This document shows, piece by piece, positions 24,457 through 42,400 of a stretch of 64,000 nt of DNA. This DNA comes from Hippopus hippopus (Eukaryota > Mollusca > Bivalvia > Cardiida > Cardiidae). The DNA lies in assembly GCA_946811185.2 (NCBI GenBank), contig OX328097.1, positions 33,627,627-33,691,626 of the forward strand, given 5' to 3'. Below the pieces are notes generated by a model. The model saw nothing but the letters and a program-made list of their open reading frames with translations, was not told where the DNA came from and did not search any database. The translations under genes were made by a program, and so were the position numbers. The number at the start of each line of letters is the position of its first letter. Position 1 is the stretch's first letter.

Positions 24457-24873
24457 TTTTACCCTTGTCCTGCCAAATAACTGAAATAAAACTTTTAAGC
24501 CGATTGTAAAAAAAAAAATAAATTTTGCTATTTCAAAGGTATTTTGGGGGAAAATGTGTCCTTACCGGACAATGTAGATCAAAGATCAGACTGCACGTTG
24601 TGTGCAGTCTGATCTTGATCTACACTTTCCGCAAAAAGGTCAGTGAGTCGTGCCTAGCAGCCTAAGGTTTAAAAGCTTTTCGAAAACTTAAAACTTTTAA
24701 GCCAATTGTAAAAGAAAAATAAATTTTGCTATTTCAAAGGTATTTTGGGGAAAAAACATGTCCTTACCGGACAGTGTAGATCAAAGATCAGACTGCACGT
24801 TCTGTGCAGTCTGATCTTGATCTACCCTATCTGCAAAAGTTCAGTGAGTCGCCCTAAGCAGACTAAAGGTTAC
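24457..24873 (-). repeat. Tandem pair of H1 copies
   Basis: A complete inverted H1 (24,457-24,672) is followed by a second copy of its inner part (about 24,685-24,873). The second starts at AAAACTTTTAAGCC, so this is a local duplication rather than two full insertions. Confidence 0.65.
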
Positions 24874-24923
24874 GTTCGCTCTTTCAACCATTTTGGACTC
24901 TTTTCAGCTCCAAATATACTTGT

Positions 24924-25193
24924 GCCCCGCCCGGGTGGCTCAGTGGTGAGCGTGTCGGACTCATGACCTGGTGGTTGTGAGTTCGATACCCGGTTGAGGC
25001 GAACTTTCTTTCCGGCGTATTTTCGCCTCTCACCTCTGCTGAAGCATGTGAGAAAAGTAGTCGATGGCTTTGGGAAGAAAGTTGTGTTAGTACTGGTGTG
25101 AGAAAGCCAGGAAACACATGTGCGTCACCGACCGCCATGATATGACCTTAGCTGTTAAAGTGGCGTTAAACCCCAATACAACCAACCAACCAA
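24924..25193 (+). mobile_element. tRNA-derived SINE with (AACC)n tail and target duplication
   Basis: The tRNA-like head holds TGGCTCAGTGGTGAGCG (A box) and GTGAGTTCGATACCC (B box). The body ends GGCGTTAAACCCCAATACAA followed by AACC repeats. The direct repeat CCAAATATACTTGT lies at 24,910-24,923 and 25,194-25,207. The tail type is one I associate with bivalve MetaSINEs, which supports the taxon guess. Confidence 0.85.
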
Positions 25194-25207
25194 CCAAATA
25201 TACTTGT

Positions 25208-26009
25208 ATAATACTCAACCTGGTGTAAAGTCTGTTAAAAGAAAACAATCCTCTGAAACTCAGAAATATTTGTCTTATGGGCTTGACTAAACAAGTAGAT
25301 TGTGTATATCCAAGATCAGACTGCGGCTGTTTTCGCTTATGGTGTTGAAACGGTTGATCGAAAACGTTGTCCAGCGTAATTTGGAAATATAGCACACGAC
25401 AAACCCTCACGTCGACCGTTGTGACACGGAACGGATCTCATTTAGATAATATTGTGACAAAGAAAGAAATGCTCACATTTTTTTTTTATCACATTTAACC
25501 TCTTTTCCTGTTGATAATCTATATCTTTCAAGGATATTTTCAATGTCAACGTCTTCAAGTTGGTTTGGGAGGTGAGATGCAACAGGGAGGTAACTCTTAT
25601 CTATCTAACTTGATACGTACACTACTGAACGAAACATTTGTACATGTTACCTCCCTTATCACACGCACACACACCCCTTGATTGAGAAAGTATTTTAGAA
25701 AAGTTGGTGAGGACGGGCTATGATTGCTAACGGTGGCGATGGTCCAGTAAGAATATCCCTAGGCAAGGCTCTGCAGAGCGTCAGCCTGCTACTTCCCAAC
25801 CATTCGAAAGACGTAAATTAGCGCATAGGTTTTGTGGTATGATATTAACACCTTCGACAGACGGGGTAAATCACAATTCAAATCAGTCGTTTAAAAGATC
25901 TAAGGCCAACTGATATGATATTAAACCTTTCCCATTCTCGACAATCATTTCCATAGAGTCATTCATAGACTGAGTTATTTGTAAGTAAAATGAATTTCCT
26001 ATCGTTTTA
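25208..26009. other. Non-coding stretch
   Basis: No supported gene. A fragment of an H1 arm (ATCCAAGATCAGACTGC) is at about 25,308-25,324. Confidence 0.45.
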
Positions 26010-26200
26010 AAATATCCCTAAACATGGACAAGTCACGACGGGTAGGGATATTCTGGATTTAGAAAGTAACACAATTTCTGATTGGCTAAACCATTTGGTT
26101 TAGCCAATCAGAAATTGTGTTACGTTGAAATGTAGAAAAATTCTACAAAATTAGACGAAGAACGTTATTAAGAATGCATGGTGATTACTGGCCCAGGGTT
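26010..26200 (+). repeat. H5 copy
   Basis: The central palindrome is intact at about 26,080-26,112 (half TGATTGGCTAAACCA). The ends are diverged. Confidence 0.6.
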
Positions 26201-26249
26201 TTCTTATTAAAAATCTAACGCCTTAACCACTGTGCCGTGAAGGACAACA

Positions 26250-26451
26250 AGGGTCCGTTTTTACAAACCAGTCTTAGGGATGTTCTTCGTCTAATTATCA
26301 AGAATTTTCTGGATTTGTAAATAACGCAACTTCTGATTGGCTAAACCAAATAGTTTAGCCAATCAGAAGTTGTGTTACTTTCAATTTTAGAAAAAAATTC
26401 AGCACAAGACTTATGATATTCTAAAGAATTGTCGGTGAATACTGTTCCAGA
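26250..26451 (+). repeat. H5 copy
   Basis: GGGTCCGTTTTTACAAACCA start and TGTCGGTGAATACTG end. The central CCAAT palindrome is nearly perfect. Confidence 0.65.
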
Positions 26452-26654
26452 AAGAAAACTAGTTTTTAACATAAAGGTTAGTATATTTAGGTAAATTTAT
26501 TACCTTCGAAAACAAATTTGCAGCTTTAGAAAAGAAATCTTCATGAAATGTGACTAAAAAGCATAAACGAGAATTCGATTCATGAATACATGTGAAAACA
26601 TCTCGGCAAAGATGAAAAAAAAAATTCAGGGTTTTATGTGTGTGTGTGTGTTAA

Positions 26655-26775
26655 ACATCATTTTCAATATTATTTCAGTTATATTGCAGCGACCAGTACT
26701 TATCTGGCGTTTCTTTTTACCAGTAGCCTACGTCATATATTTTTCTCCAGCCAGTGGTTGCTTTTCCATGTCATA
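26655..26775 (-). mobile_element. SINE core fragment
   Basis: Related to the core and tail of the SINE at 18,560 (TTTTCAATATTATTTCAGTTATAT-type segment, then CAGCCAGTGGTTGCTTT). No tRNA-like head. Confidence 0.4.
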
Positions 26776-26905
26776 GACTTGAAAATATTCCGGCAAAAGG
26801 AGGAAAACTATCTCCGGAAGAACAACTTACCCTAGTGTCATAATTATGTGAATTATTTTCAAAAATGGCTAAAGGACATGAAAAAGTAATCTTCATGCGG
26901 TAAAG

Positions 26906-27270
26906 AGTTAACCCTTTACCAAACAATCCCGTCTTTAACGATCCATTAGAATATGGCTTTTGAAAACATTGTATGAAAAAGGAGAAAATGCTGGTAACCA
27001 GCATTTTCTCCTTTACCTACAATGTTTTCTACCATTTCAACCTTTACCTTTACCACAAAACCCTGGGTTTTAACGATCCTATAGAATATGGCTTTTGAAA
27101 ACATTGTATGAAAAAGGAGAAAATGCTGGTAACCAGCATTTTCTCCTTTTCCTACAATGTTTTCTACCATTTCAAAGTCAGAGATCATCTTATGAGATAA
27201 AAAAAGTTTATCGTCTGCAAATGCTTTATGTTTGATGGAGTCTTAAATTTTATCGTTTGGTAAAGGGTTG
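26906..27270 (+). repeat. H2 copy with duplicated central hairpin
   Basis: The left half including the whole hairpin occurs twice in tandem (units of about 135 bp starting near 26,913 and 27,048). The single right end is GTCGTTTGGTAAAGGGTT. The two units are almost identical, so the duplication is recent. Confidence 0.75.
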
Positions 27271-27378
27271 CCAGTTATAAAGTTTTGTGGTATGTTATCT
27301 CTTGATCCTTGCATAATTCCATACCAACGATATCATTATAAATTCGAAGTTTTAGTCAGTCCGGTTTTTCGAGTTTTT

Positions 27379-27482
27379 AAACCCTTTCAATGCCTTTGTC
27401 GAAATGAGAAGCTTTTGGCGACGGCGTAGATCAAGATCAGACTGCACAGATTTCGATGTCTGATCGTGGATCTACATGTTTA
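27379..27482 (+). repeat. H1 hairpin fragment
   Basis: Only the central hairpin region (TAGATCAAGATCAGACTGCA and complement) is kept. Confidence 0.5.
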
Positions 27483-27924
27483 GCAGCCGCCGCTTGATTT
27501 TGAGGTATAGGCCTATGGCCTAAATATCTTCTGATTTGCAGGGCATTTTTGCCTTGAAAATTCGACGAATTCAATAATTTGTAGAAGCAAAAAGTTAAGA
27601 TTGCAAGTTAATTTGTCGCATTGCGGACAGAAATTCAAATACCGAAAAGAAAACGACGTCACAAATTGAAAAATGAGAATAACACGGTTCTATCAATCTG
27701 TGCTCTTCTTTGGCGAAAACGGAAGCCTTGTATTGAAATGGTAACTTCCTTTTTTAATCTTTCTTGCATTAAAAAGAGTGGATTGATATTTTCCCTTCTC
27801 TGTAAAATGTTAGGATTAAGTATACCTTGTGTTATATAAAAACTTTAACATCGTGTAGCTATTTAACGATTGTAGTCGTATATTCGTTTTTTCCTGCACT
27901 ATTTTGAACTGATTTACCGGTCAC

Positions 27925-28108
27925 GCTACCATGGTATCAGCTGAGGAAATGTGCTTCTGTCCCTGATTCGTGGAGTGTCTTCGGGCAAAGCACTGCAGGG
28001 CCACATGGAAGTGCTGGCAAAAATTAAGAAACACATGAATAAGCATGCTGTCGCCTTAATACGACTAAAACAATGATGAAAGCGGCGTAAAATACCATTT
28101 AACCACTA
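27925..28108 (+). mobile_element. SINE fragment, plus orientation
   Basis: The core resembles the 75-301 SINE (TGTCTTCGGGCAAAGCACT against TGTCTTGCCCAAGGACACT). The tail is CGGCGTAAAATACCATTT. No convincing tRNA-like head. Confidence 0.45.
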
Positions 28109-28220
28109 TGTCTTCAAAACCATCATCTTCAAAACCTGTCTTCTACACAGAAAGAAAAAAAAGGCGTATTTATAAAGTCACATGTTGAAGTATGTGTTTA
28201 TCGTCAATTGCCGTCAAAAA

Positions 28221-28326
28221 CTATGATCTGTGAAAAAGGGGTTTAATGCATCTGGAACAAGAATCGACCAGGTCGCCCTGCTCTGACTGCACGGGCTGAT
28301 CTGGGTCAGAACTTTTTGCTCCTTGG

Positions 28327-28378
<52 letters not shown>

Positions 28379-28531
28379 TCTATTTTTTCATTTCAAACGA
28401 CCAGTCTACCTCAAGATTCCATCGGTTGTTAAACAAAATGAATTTTATGGATCCATAATTATGTAATGACTTGCCAGATATAATGTATCACGGAGATGCA
28501 TTAAGCCCACTTTTGCCAGAACATGACTCAT
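28221..28531 (+). repeat. H3 copy expanded by a (TTTA)n tract
   Basis: The element is interrupted at about 28,328-28,380 by some 13 TTTA units. Its right end lies only about 16 bp from the first recovered calmodulin-like exon, so it supplies part of that intron's 3' end. Confidence 0.6.
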
Positions 28532-28547
28532 TTCTTTTTTCTTTCAG

Positions 28548-33578
<5,031 letters not shown>

Positions 33579-34039
33579 AGAGAATACGAATATGAATCTC
33601 CAGGTCTTGCTTTTGTGTTTAGAATTTAATATCAAACTTTGTCCCCTACCATACAAACAGAGTGTTAAGAATTGGAGACATTCTCAAGCAAGCATGCTTC
33701 TATATGTACGACAGTTTCATAAGATTCTTTAAACTGCGGCCAGTGTTGAGTAAAGTCAGACTGCACATATCATAGTCTTATATAAAAAAAAAAAAATGAA
33801 ACTAATCATGTAATATCTTGTATTTCTTTCTGAAGAGCGCTGCCCTTTAAAATACCTGTAAGTCTAGTGTTTTAAATATGCCTTTATTAACAATATTTTA
33901 GTTATGTCACATCTGCCAGTACTTCACTGACTTTACTATTTTTCAGTATTTCCCATGACATTCTACCAGTATCCGTATCTTATATGAAGTCAATTAAGTG
34001 CATAATTCATATCAGTAACAACAGTATTTCTTATGCTTT
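33579..34039. other. 3' flank of the calmodulin-like gene
   Basis: Probably 3' UTR then intergenic. A SINE-tail-like fragment lies at about 33,865-33,970. I see no clear AATAAA close to the stop. Confidence 0.4.
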
Positions 34040-34560
34040 CTACACAAACAGAAACAAACTTGGACTTAATTGACCCCTGCAGAATTGTATAAAGAAAGCT
34101 AAAGAGGAAGTTAACACTAAAGCTTCCAAACAATCACGTGTCTTAACGACCGTACGAAGAAGACTTTTGACGACATTGTCGGAAAAGGAGAAAATGCAGG
34201 TAACCAGCATTTTCTCCTTTTCCCACAATGTTTCCTATTTGTATTTCCTTAGGTTTATTACACAAAAACAAACTAACTTGGACTTAACTGACCCCTACAG
34301 AGTTTTATAAAAAAAAAAAAAACCTTTAGAGGAAGTTAGCTCTCTTCTAAACAATCACGAGTTTTAACGACCCTACAAAGACGACTTTTGAAAACATTGG
34401 AGAAAAAGGAGAAAATGCTGGTAACCAACATTTTCTCCTTTTCCCATTGTATTTTCTACTTGTACTCTCTTAGGAAGAAGGCTTTTGAAAACGTTGTTGG
34501 TCAAGGAGAAAATGCTGGGAACCAGCAAATTCTCCTTTGCACACAGTGTTTTGTACCATT
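34040..34560 (+). repeat. Tandemly duplicated H2 segment
   Basis: Two units of about 213 bp (34,040-34,252 and 34,253-34,467) each contain ACTTGGACTTAA.TGACCCCT, an A-rich spacer and an H2 hairpin. A third partial hairpin follows at about 34,474-34,560. Confidence 0.7.
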
Positions 34561-35689
34561 TTAAACAAATAAAAATCCCATCATTTGAAGCACATTTGAT
34601 TTGTAGTCTAAGGATGCTTTTAATCTTGACACATATATAAATTTTGTCGTAGGATACTTTTAAGAGACAAGCTGATAAATCTTAATTGTTTCAGCTGCAG
34701 AAAATAGATTGATCAAGTCACAAATATTTTCCTACGAAAAGCGGACATGTACTTGAAAAATACCCACTTTACTTAAAAAAATCCATTATCTAGATCAACA
34801 ACAAAAGAATATGAAAGTTGATTTTTTATTGTGACATGATAACAAAAAAAGTAGAATCATTTTTATCAACAAGAAGTGCTTAAGTCCAAGTACAGGAAAT
34901 ATAATTATTGTCACTATAAAGAGAGAGTAAGACTTTTTATAAGAAAACAATTGACCTTAGCTATATTTGAAGAACAAGAACACTTAAGCAGCACTGTATA
35001 AAGCCTATTTCGTTTCTATAAAGCTGAATATAAAGGAATCAATTTTTAGCAAAAGCAACACAAGATCTCCTCAGGACAAGGCTGTTCCTTATCAATCTAT
35101 GCAAAAATTTGTTTTCTATATTCCCATGCAAATTGCAATCGAATTAAGATATCAACAGAAGACGAGTGTCGAAAAAGTTGACACATATCCCTTTTTTCTT
35201 TAATTTCCTCGATAAATTTCATTGGACGGCATTTATAAGCTGACAAGTTACATGTACATTTATTTGGCGTACACGACTGCTCCAAAGCGTGATTGGTTCA
35301 GCCACTTTACGAGGTATCTTTGAGAAGTAACGCTGCTTGTGTCAAAATAAAAGACTAAAATTCCCATTTACAAGGATTCGGTGTCACACTATTTCTCCTC
35401 AGGTCTCAAGCATCCTTTTTTTATCCTTCTCTGACACGCTTCGATTCACTACAAGAAGGGCCCTTCTTCCCCATTATTACAGCTCTCTTGACGGTCTCCA
35501 CATATTCCGAAAGGGCCTACTTAATGAAACCCCTCCCTTTCTTGACACATTTGAAGTGTCGTCTGCAAATGCTGTGAATTTGGAGGAGTCTAACACCATG
35601 TCGTTTGGTAAAGAGTTAAACCATATAAGTTGTTGCATCGAATTAAGGTAAATTGTACGGAGCCCGGTAGGTGTCATGCTCTACACATT
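34561..35689. other. Non-coding stretch
   Basis: No supported gene. An H2 end fragment (GTCGTCTGCAAATGC...GTTTGGTAAAGAGTTAA) lies at about 35,558-35,618. Confidence 0.45.
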
Positions 35690-36008
35690 TTTTATTTCGA
35701 AATAACGAAATCCTAAATCGTTCAAACGAAATACTATTTCGAGAAAACGAAATAATAAATCGTTAAAACGAAATGCTATTTCGAGAAAACGAAATGCTAT
35801 TTCGAGAAAACGAAATGGGTATGTTCGGAACATTTGGATGTCATCATCCGCCATGGCCATGTGAGATGAGTTCGGAACACTTGGTTGTCATCGTCCGCCA
35901 TGGCTATGTGAGATGAGTCATCTCACATGGCCATGGCGGACGATGACAACCAAGTGTTCCGAACATACCCATTTCGTTTTATCGAAATAGCATTTCGGGG
36001 CTCCGTAA
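35690..36008. repeat. Complex palindrome with tandem arms
   Basis: TATTTCGAGAAAACGAAAT repeats at 35,731-35,818. Two direct copies of a 50-bp arm (ATGTTCGGAACA...GTGAGATGAG) follow at 35,821-35,917. A single inverted copy at 35,918-35,966 ends in CCCATTTCGTTTT. The inverted copy matches the nearer arm almost perfectly, so the sequence can extrude as a cruciform. Confidence 0.75.
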
Positions 36009-36453
36009 ATTGTTGTGGCACTATAGTCCCGTTCCTTTTCAGGACATACCTCGTCCTCGTATTACGAACTACGCATAAACGGAGGTACATGTAAGACCAT
36101 GGACTGTAACATTTCCTTCCTTCGACCTTTGGTTTACATCAGCGAAGCTGATATAGGCGAAACAATACACTTCTTTAACATAAATTTTCGAAACGGCTTC
36201 ATCAAAGAAACGAGAAAGGTATATTGCGGACAAGGCTCCATCCTAGGACCATCGGCCGAAACAAACTCATGGCTCGAAAAAAAAAAACCTGCGAGATATG
36301 AAGACCATACCATGACGCATACATAAAAGGTTGAACGGTGACAAAATGCTTAAACTACTAACCTGTTCGGGCTTCAAATCGACTACACGAGTTAAAGTGT
36401 TTCTAAATTATCTTTAATAGTATCCATAAACAAATTTAAACAGAAACGTAGAT

Positions 36454-39400
36454 TCATTTTCCGACTTGCGCCTGTGGATTGAAAAAGCTGAATGTTTGAG
36501 AATTATACTGGTCAGGATCGAAGCCACCGGCCCCTCCTCCACTTTGTCCAAGTTTAGATGAAGAGGGATCCAAGAAGCTAGTCTGGAACTGGTTGACTTT
36601 GTTAGGGTCGAAACTGGGAGCACTTCCGCTTCCACCACTTCCGCTCCCACCACTACCACTGCCACTTCCGCCACCACCACTGCCCCCTGTCTGGGCTTGT
36701 GGGTTGAAAAAGTTGAATGAGGCGCTGTTGAATTGGTCAGGGTCAAAAGACGCTCCACCTAGTAATGGAATAAGCTTTAGTTACTGATATCGATAAATCA
36801 ATGAAGTCATGATGTCATGAAATCACGATCACTGGAACATTTGACAATTTGATTAGATTTCTTTGATTTTGAAATTTGGGCTCGAATGAACATGAATCAA
36901 ATGTCATCTAACGATTGCATATAAATACATTGTCACTTCAGAAGTAATTGCTTATTACGAATTATTTAGGATCGCTCAGTTTCCGCTGTAACAGAATTTA
37001 GAGTCTTTTGTATTCCCTGCAGTCCTACTCTCATACGGAGTCAACTTATCGAAACTCCTTCACTAAACACAGTTTTAACGACCAAAATAGAAAGAACTTT
37101 TGAACACATAATGTTTTCTACAGAAATTATTTGAGCTAGATTTATTTTGTCGTCTGCATATACTTTCAATTTGTACAAGTTTAAAGTTTTGTCGTTTGGT
37201 AAAGAGTTAAAAACTCCCAATTTCACTCACCAACACTACCTCCTCCACCACTTGTTCCCAACTTTTGTGAGGTGGGATCAACAAAGTTGGTTTGAATCTG
37301 ATTTACTGCATTGGGGTCGAAGTTCGGGACCTGGCTGCCACTGCTCCCCCCACTACTGCCAACCCCACTGCTGCTTCCACTGCTACTACCACTGCTATCC
37401 CCACCACTTGAGCTGCCTGCTGATGACTGCCTACGAGCTTAAATGTAGAACTAATTCGGTAAGCTAAAGTCTCTGGCACAGTTGTATTTAATGTAGTTGA
37501 TTAACACTTTACCAAACAATTCCGAACATAACTAGCATTTCATTCTTTCCCTACAAAGTTTTCTTTCCTTTCGGGGCCTAATGTTATCATGTGAGCCGGA
37601 TTCAAAGTGTCGTCTGCAAATGCTTTCAATTCCAGCAAGTCTAACATTTCGTCGACAGGTAAGGAGATAAGATCAGGGTGTAAATGATGCAGTCAAATCT
37701 TGAATGTACAAGGTCAAATATTTCCAAAATATTCTGACCAAATCATTCTTTACACAGCAACAACTTGGGACAGAAATTGGGTTTCCACCCCTCTTCATCT
37801 ACCTGGCACTCACTCAGTCAATTGTGCCACAATCAATGTTACTCTTGTTCTTTGAAATTTTCCTCGAGCCCATACAACATGTCGATTGTTAGCTATAGCA
37901 TTTTTATTTAGTTATTAGTACCACAAGAAAATTACATGAATTTTTTACTTGAGTTTTAATGACCCTTGAGAAGAAGGCGTTTAAAAACATTGTAGGGAAA
38001 AGGAGAAAATGCTGGAAACCAGCTTTTTCTCCTTTTTTCCACAATGTTTTCTGACCTTCCTAGGTCAAATTCGTATTTTTGAGTCCTATTTATTTTGACG
38101 TCTGCAGATGATTTCAGTTTGGAGAAGTCTGATTTTTTCTCGTCTAGTAAATAGTTAAAGTTTCAAAAAAAAAAATGCACAGAGAGCCATTAGCCATTGC
38201 TGTCACTTTTTTTGAGAATAACTATACCAACTGTGCACTGAAAAACAACACTAATTTCGTATATTCAGAAGTTACCATTATGCACAACATCAATCTAGAC
38301 TGTGCAAAATTGATTATGTGTAAAAACACCATAAATAATAAGCCTTAACTCTTACACAGATAAACAAAATGGATATTCTTATTCTGGAACAAAAAGACCG
38401 AAATAACTACTATTTCAAGCCTGCCTTTGAAAGTATGACATCAAGATATCGAACAATACATATGATAACAAAACTGCACCTTTTCTGCCGTCTCATTTCG
38501 ATCTGCACTATCCCCTAAAGCAACTAGATCTACATGTATATAATTGGGATGGGAACCTTATAGTCGACAATTATATACTGTGAAGGTTAACCCTCAAAGC
38601 GCCTTTCACAACTACAGTTCTTTTTGTGGACAGTGTAGATCAAGATCAGACTGCACAAAACGTGCAGTCTGATCTTTGATCTACACTGTCCGCTTAACTG
38701 AAACACTACGGCCAAGAGCAACCATTAAATTAGAATTGATTAAGTCTTATTTCTAGACCGAATATGTCCGATGGGTCTATTAGGCGCTCTAAGGGTTAAA
38801 ATCTGATTTCCTACCCCGTGATCTCTTCCTTCCAGTCATGAAAGTTGGGTTTAAGAAGCTGAAAGACTGCGAGTTGTACTGATCCGGGTCAAAACCTCCC
38901 CCGGCTCCTCCACTCTGACCAAGCTGTAGTTTAGAAGGGTCCAGAAAGCTAAACTGGATCTGATTCAACTTGTTGGGGTCGTAATTTGGTATCTGGCCTA
39001 ATGTAAAGAAAAAATATTCAATTTATATCGAGGGCATTTTTTTTTAATTCGATATATAAATACGTTTGCATGCAAATTCGCTTTGACTTTCAGACATGTG
39101 AAAAATGAGTAAAACGAGGTTTAGGTAAGAAGATATTGCAGACTATAAAATAATGAATACCACTACCACTTGAGCTGCTGCCACTTCCGCCACTAGAAGC
39201 ACTCCCACTGCTAGAACCACTCCCACCTCCACTGCTAGAACCACTCCCACTTCCGCTGCTAGCTCCACTCCCACTTCCGCCGTAAGAGCTACTGCCACTG
39301 CTAGAGCCGCTCCCACTTCCGCCACTAGGGCTGCCAGAACCGGTCCCACTTGAACTGCTCATGCCACCTGTACCACTACCAGAACTGCCAGTTCCACTGA

Positions 39401-42400
39401 AGTTAAAGCCACTTAAAGGCAATCTTAATTGGGAATCAACTAAAACGATATTCCGTCCGTTCGTTCCATTATTGAACACCAACTGAACAGGTTTCTATCT
39501 TAATAATTATTCCTATATAATTATGACATTTAGCCTTGTCCAGTTTGAAAGCATTTACAGAAGACAAATGCTGCTCAAATGCTGAGGTTTGTCTTTGATG
39601 AAAGAGAACAAAAACTGTTTTCAAAAGCCTTCCCTATCAGAGTTGTTGAAACTCAGGATTGTTCGGTAAAGGGTTAAATCAGTCAAGGCTCAAAATCTTA
39701 CTCTCCCAGTCAATCAGGAGCTGTCTCAATGTGGATGTCGCACTGGGAACTCTCAGGATCATAGGGTCCGTATTCACCAACCATTCTTCAGAACGTTCTT
39801 TGTCTAATTCTCCAGAATTTTCAAAATTTGAAAGTAACACAACTTCTGATTGGTTTAGCCAATCAGAAGTTGTGTTACTTTCAAATTTAGAAAATCTTGG
39901 AGAATAAGTCTAAGAACGTTCTGGAGAATTGTTGGTGAATACAGACCCTAGATCACCATTGTCTGTTTTACAGGGCACCAAACTCAAGCAGGAGAGCTAC
40001 CAGGGTCAAATCTTGCTGTCTGGCAGCATAACGTAAAGGCGTACTCGGTATTTTTACACTATCTACATTGCAACCTATTGACAAAATAACTGTATTCAGT
40101 AACATGCTATTGTGCACATCAACTCTCTATTAGCGTGAGTAAACTGAACGGAATTTTATCTGAATAATTATTCATATATAAATTTGAGGTTACAAAGGTA
40201 AAATGAAAGGCACTTTAATGTGTCCTACTGTAAAGAATTTACCAATTTGCGTCCAAAAGTCGGATTTAAACACAGATTCGTCCCTTTTATTTTATACCTA
40301 GACTTCCGTTGTATTACTTTTCTACAAGGCTTACCTTCCACCGTTCATAAAATTTGATGGATTGACCAGAAAAGAAGGCGGTTGCATGTTTTGTGACCCG
40401 GACCCCATCCCATTTGAGCCTGAACCCGAGCTGGAACCCGAATTGCTAGATCCTGAGTCTGACCCGGAACTGCTGGGTGCAGATCCCGAACTAGATCCTG
40501 TGTTTGGTGCTGCTGATCCAGATGGGGTGCCGGAACCAGAGCTTGAAGGCATGTTTGTTACCGGAGATTGTCGTCTTTCTGAATAAGAAACGAAGATTAA
40601 CTATTTCAATCCACGCATAAAATTAGTTTCAATAGGATCTAAAAGGACCTCTCTCCCTCTGTACTGCAGCCCGTTTGTCTGAAATGTAAATGTTTTGTGA
40701 AAGTAAGAAGTGGCTTGCTTTGGCTAGAGACTCAGGAAGATCTTGTCTTCTCGATCATCGACGCATTTGGTTTGTTCCTGTTTAACAGAAGGTTTTCCGC
40801 AAGAATACGAAATTGCCCTGGAAAAAAATAAATACCATGCAAGTGACAAGAGTTTCAGATGTATAGGGAAACTCAAATAACTCCTTACCGGTGTTTAAAC
40901 GAAACTGAGAACGCTTTTTAAAATATTGTAGAAAAAAAAGAAACTCATCGGCTGCTAACCAGCATTTTCTTGTTTTCCACAATGTTTTTTTTCTGTCCTT
41001 TCATTCGTTTTTGTAGCCTAACAGTTCAGTCACATTTAACTTGTCGTCTCCAAATGCTTTCAATTCGGACAAGTCTAAAATTTGTTGCCTGATAAGGAGT
41101 TACGTAATTCAGTCTTAGTACTTTCTAAGGCGTAGGTTAAATCAATCTCAACGGGTAATCCTTGGTATCTGTATTAAATACAAAGATAAAAACAGGTTTT
41201 GACATCTCAGTCTTAGTTGCTATTTAAATTTCCAGGGACAGTTTACGACTTTCCATGCTTTTCGTGTTGTTGAGAAAATTTTGTATCCTTTGTTCTTTGC
41301 ATGCCCGTCTAAATATTTAAATTATGCTCCTTAACAGTAATTTAAATGCGACCCGCTGCTGCTTCTGCATATCTTCATATTTAGCTGAAAGAGATAAGAT
41401 ACAATTTTATATAATTTCACTGAAGTTAAAGTTTACAATACTGATGAGATGTAACATTATATTCTGTAACCCATCGACGTAGGATATATCTGAATTGATT
41501 TCTTTATCCCTACCCAAAGGTCAGCGCCCCTTCAACCTCCCTATCGTAAAGACAGAATTAACGTCGTCCGCCTAGGAAAGCGAAGAAATGGATCAAAACG
41601 AGCGATTCATTTAATCTTACTACACATTTTTCTCTTCCGTGAACACATTTCTTCTATTCTAGAGTTCACTCTTCCGTGATCACAGTGTATTATATTGTAT
41701 ATCTTCCGTTCTATCAGGAAAATTTTCAAAATCCTTTCGTATTTCAAGTATTTAGAATTAAAAGGTACCTTTCTCAGTGATAAATTGAACCGAAAGAATA
41801 AATTTACTCATCTATCTAATAATGAAGGTAACTTACTTTTCCCAAAAACGTTATTGGGATTAAAAGTTCTGTTATTGGAGCCAAACATGTTTTGGAACAT
41901 GCTGAGACTTGGTTTGCCAAACGATCCTGAACTAGGTGATCCACTGGTGCTATTCGGGGACTGTGCATTGAAAGGGTTGATATTTTGTCCGTTAGGTCCC
42001 ATCAAAGGGTTATTGTCAGGTCCGGGTATGTTGTGTCCGTTATAACCACCAGTGCCTCCAAAACCGGCTGCACTCATTTGACCGGATCCAGGAAATGGGT
42101 TAAACGCTTGCATGCCAGTGTTCGTAGTATTAGATGATTGGTTGCCGCTTTGCGTGGTACCAAGAACATTATTAATTCCTGTTGCACTCTGCTGATTCGG
42201 TCCAGGGTATGGTACAAATGGACCGTTACTTCCATGAGAAGAAACATTTTGCATGAATGTCATAGAGTTGAAATTTGCTTGACCTTGACCACGGACATTG
42301 GCTGTTTGAAAATACAATTGCAATTCCTTTGATAGAACTCGTTAGAAATCTAGTCTTGCTTTCATTACTTCATTTTTCTTCCTACGAACGATATTTCGAA

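Noticed and set aside
24929..25003. tRNA-like sequence with A and B boxes
   Set aside because: It is the head of a SINE with a 14-bp target duplication and a repeat tail. The cloverleaf is imperfect, so I do not call a tRNA gene.
26906..27270. CRISPR-like repeat pairs
   Set aside because: The repeated units are duplicated MITE hairpins with no regular unique spacers, in a eukaryotic context.
27930..27932. ATG followed by GTATCA as the missing first calmodulin-like exon
   Set aside because: Phase would allow it, but it lies in a SINE fragment and the donor is weak, so it is not supported.
36593..36787. Pro/Leu-rich plus-strand frame
   Set aside because: It is the antisense shadow of the Gly/Ser exon of the secreted protein. 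The same applies to the acidic frame at 40,362-40,586.
39397..39482. Upstream part of the Ser/Gly frame as exon
   Set aside because: Using the acceptor near 39,483 breaks the phase. The acceptor at 39,397 keeps the whole seven-exon frame.
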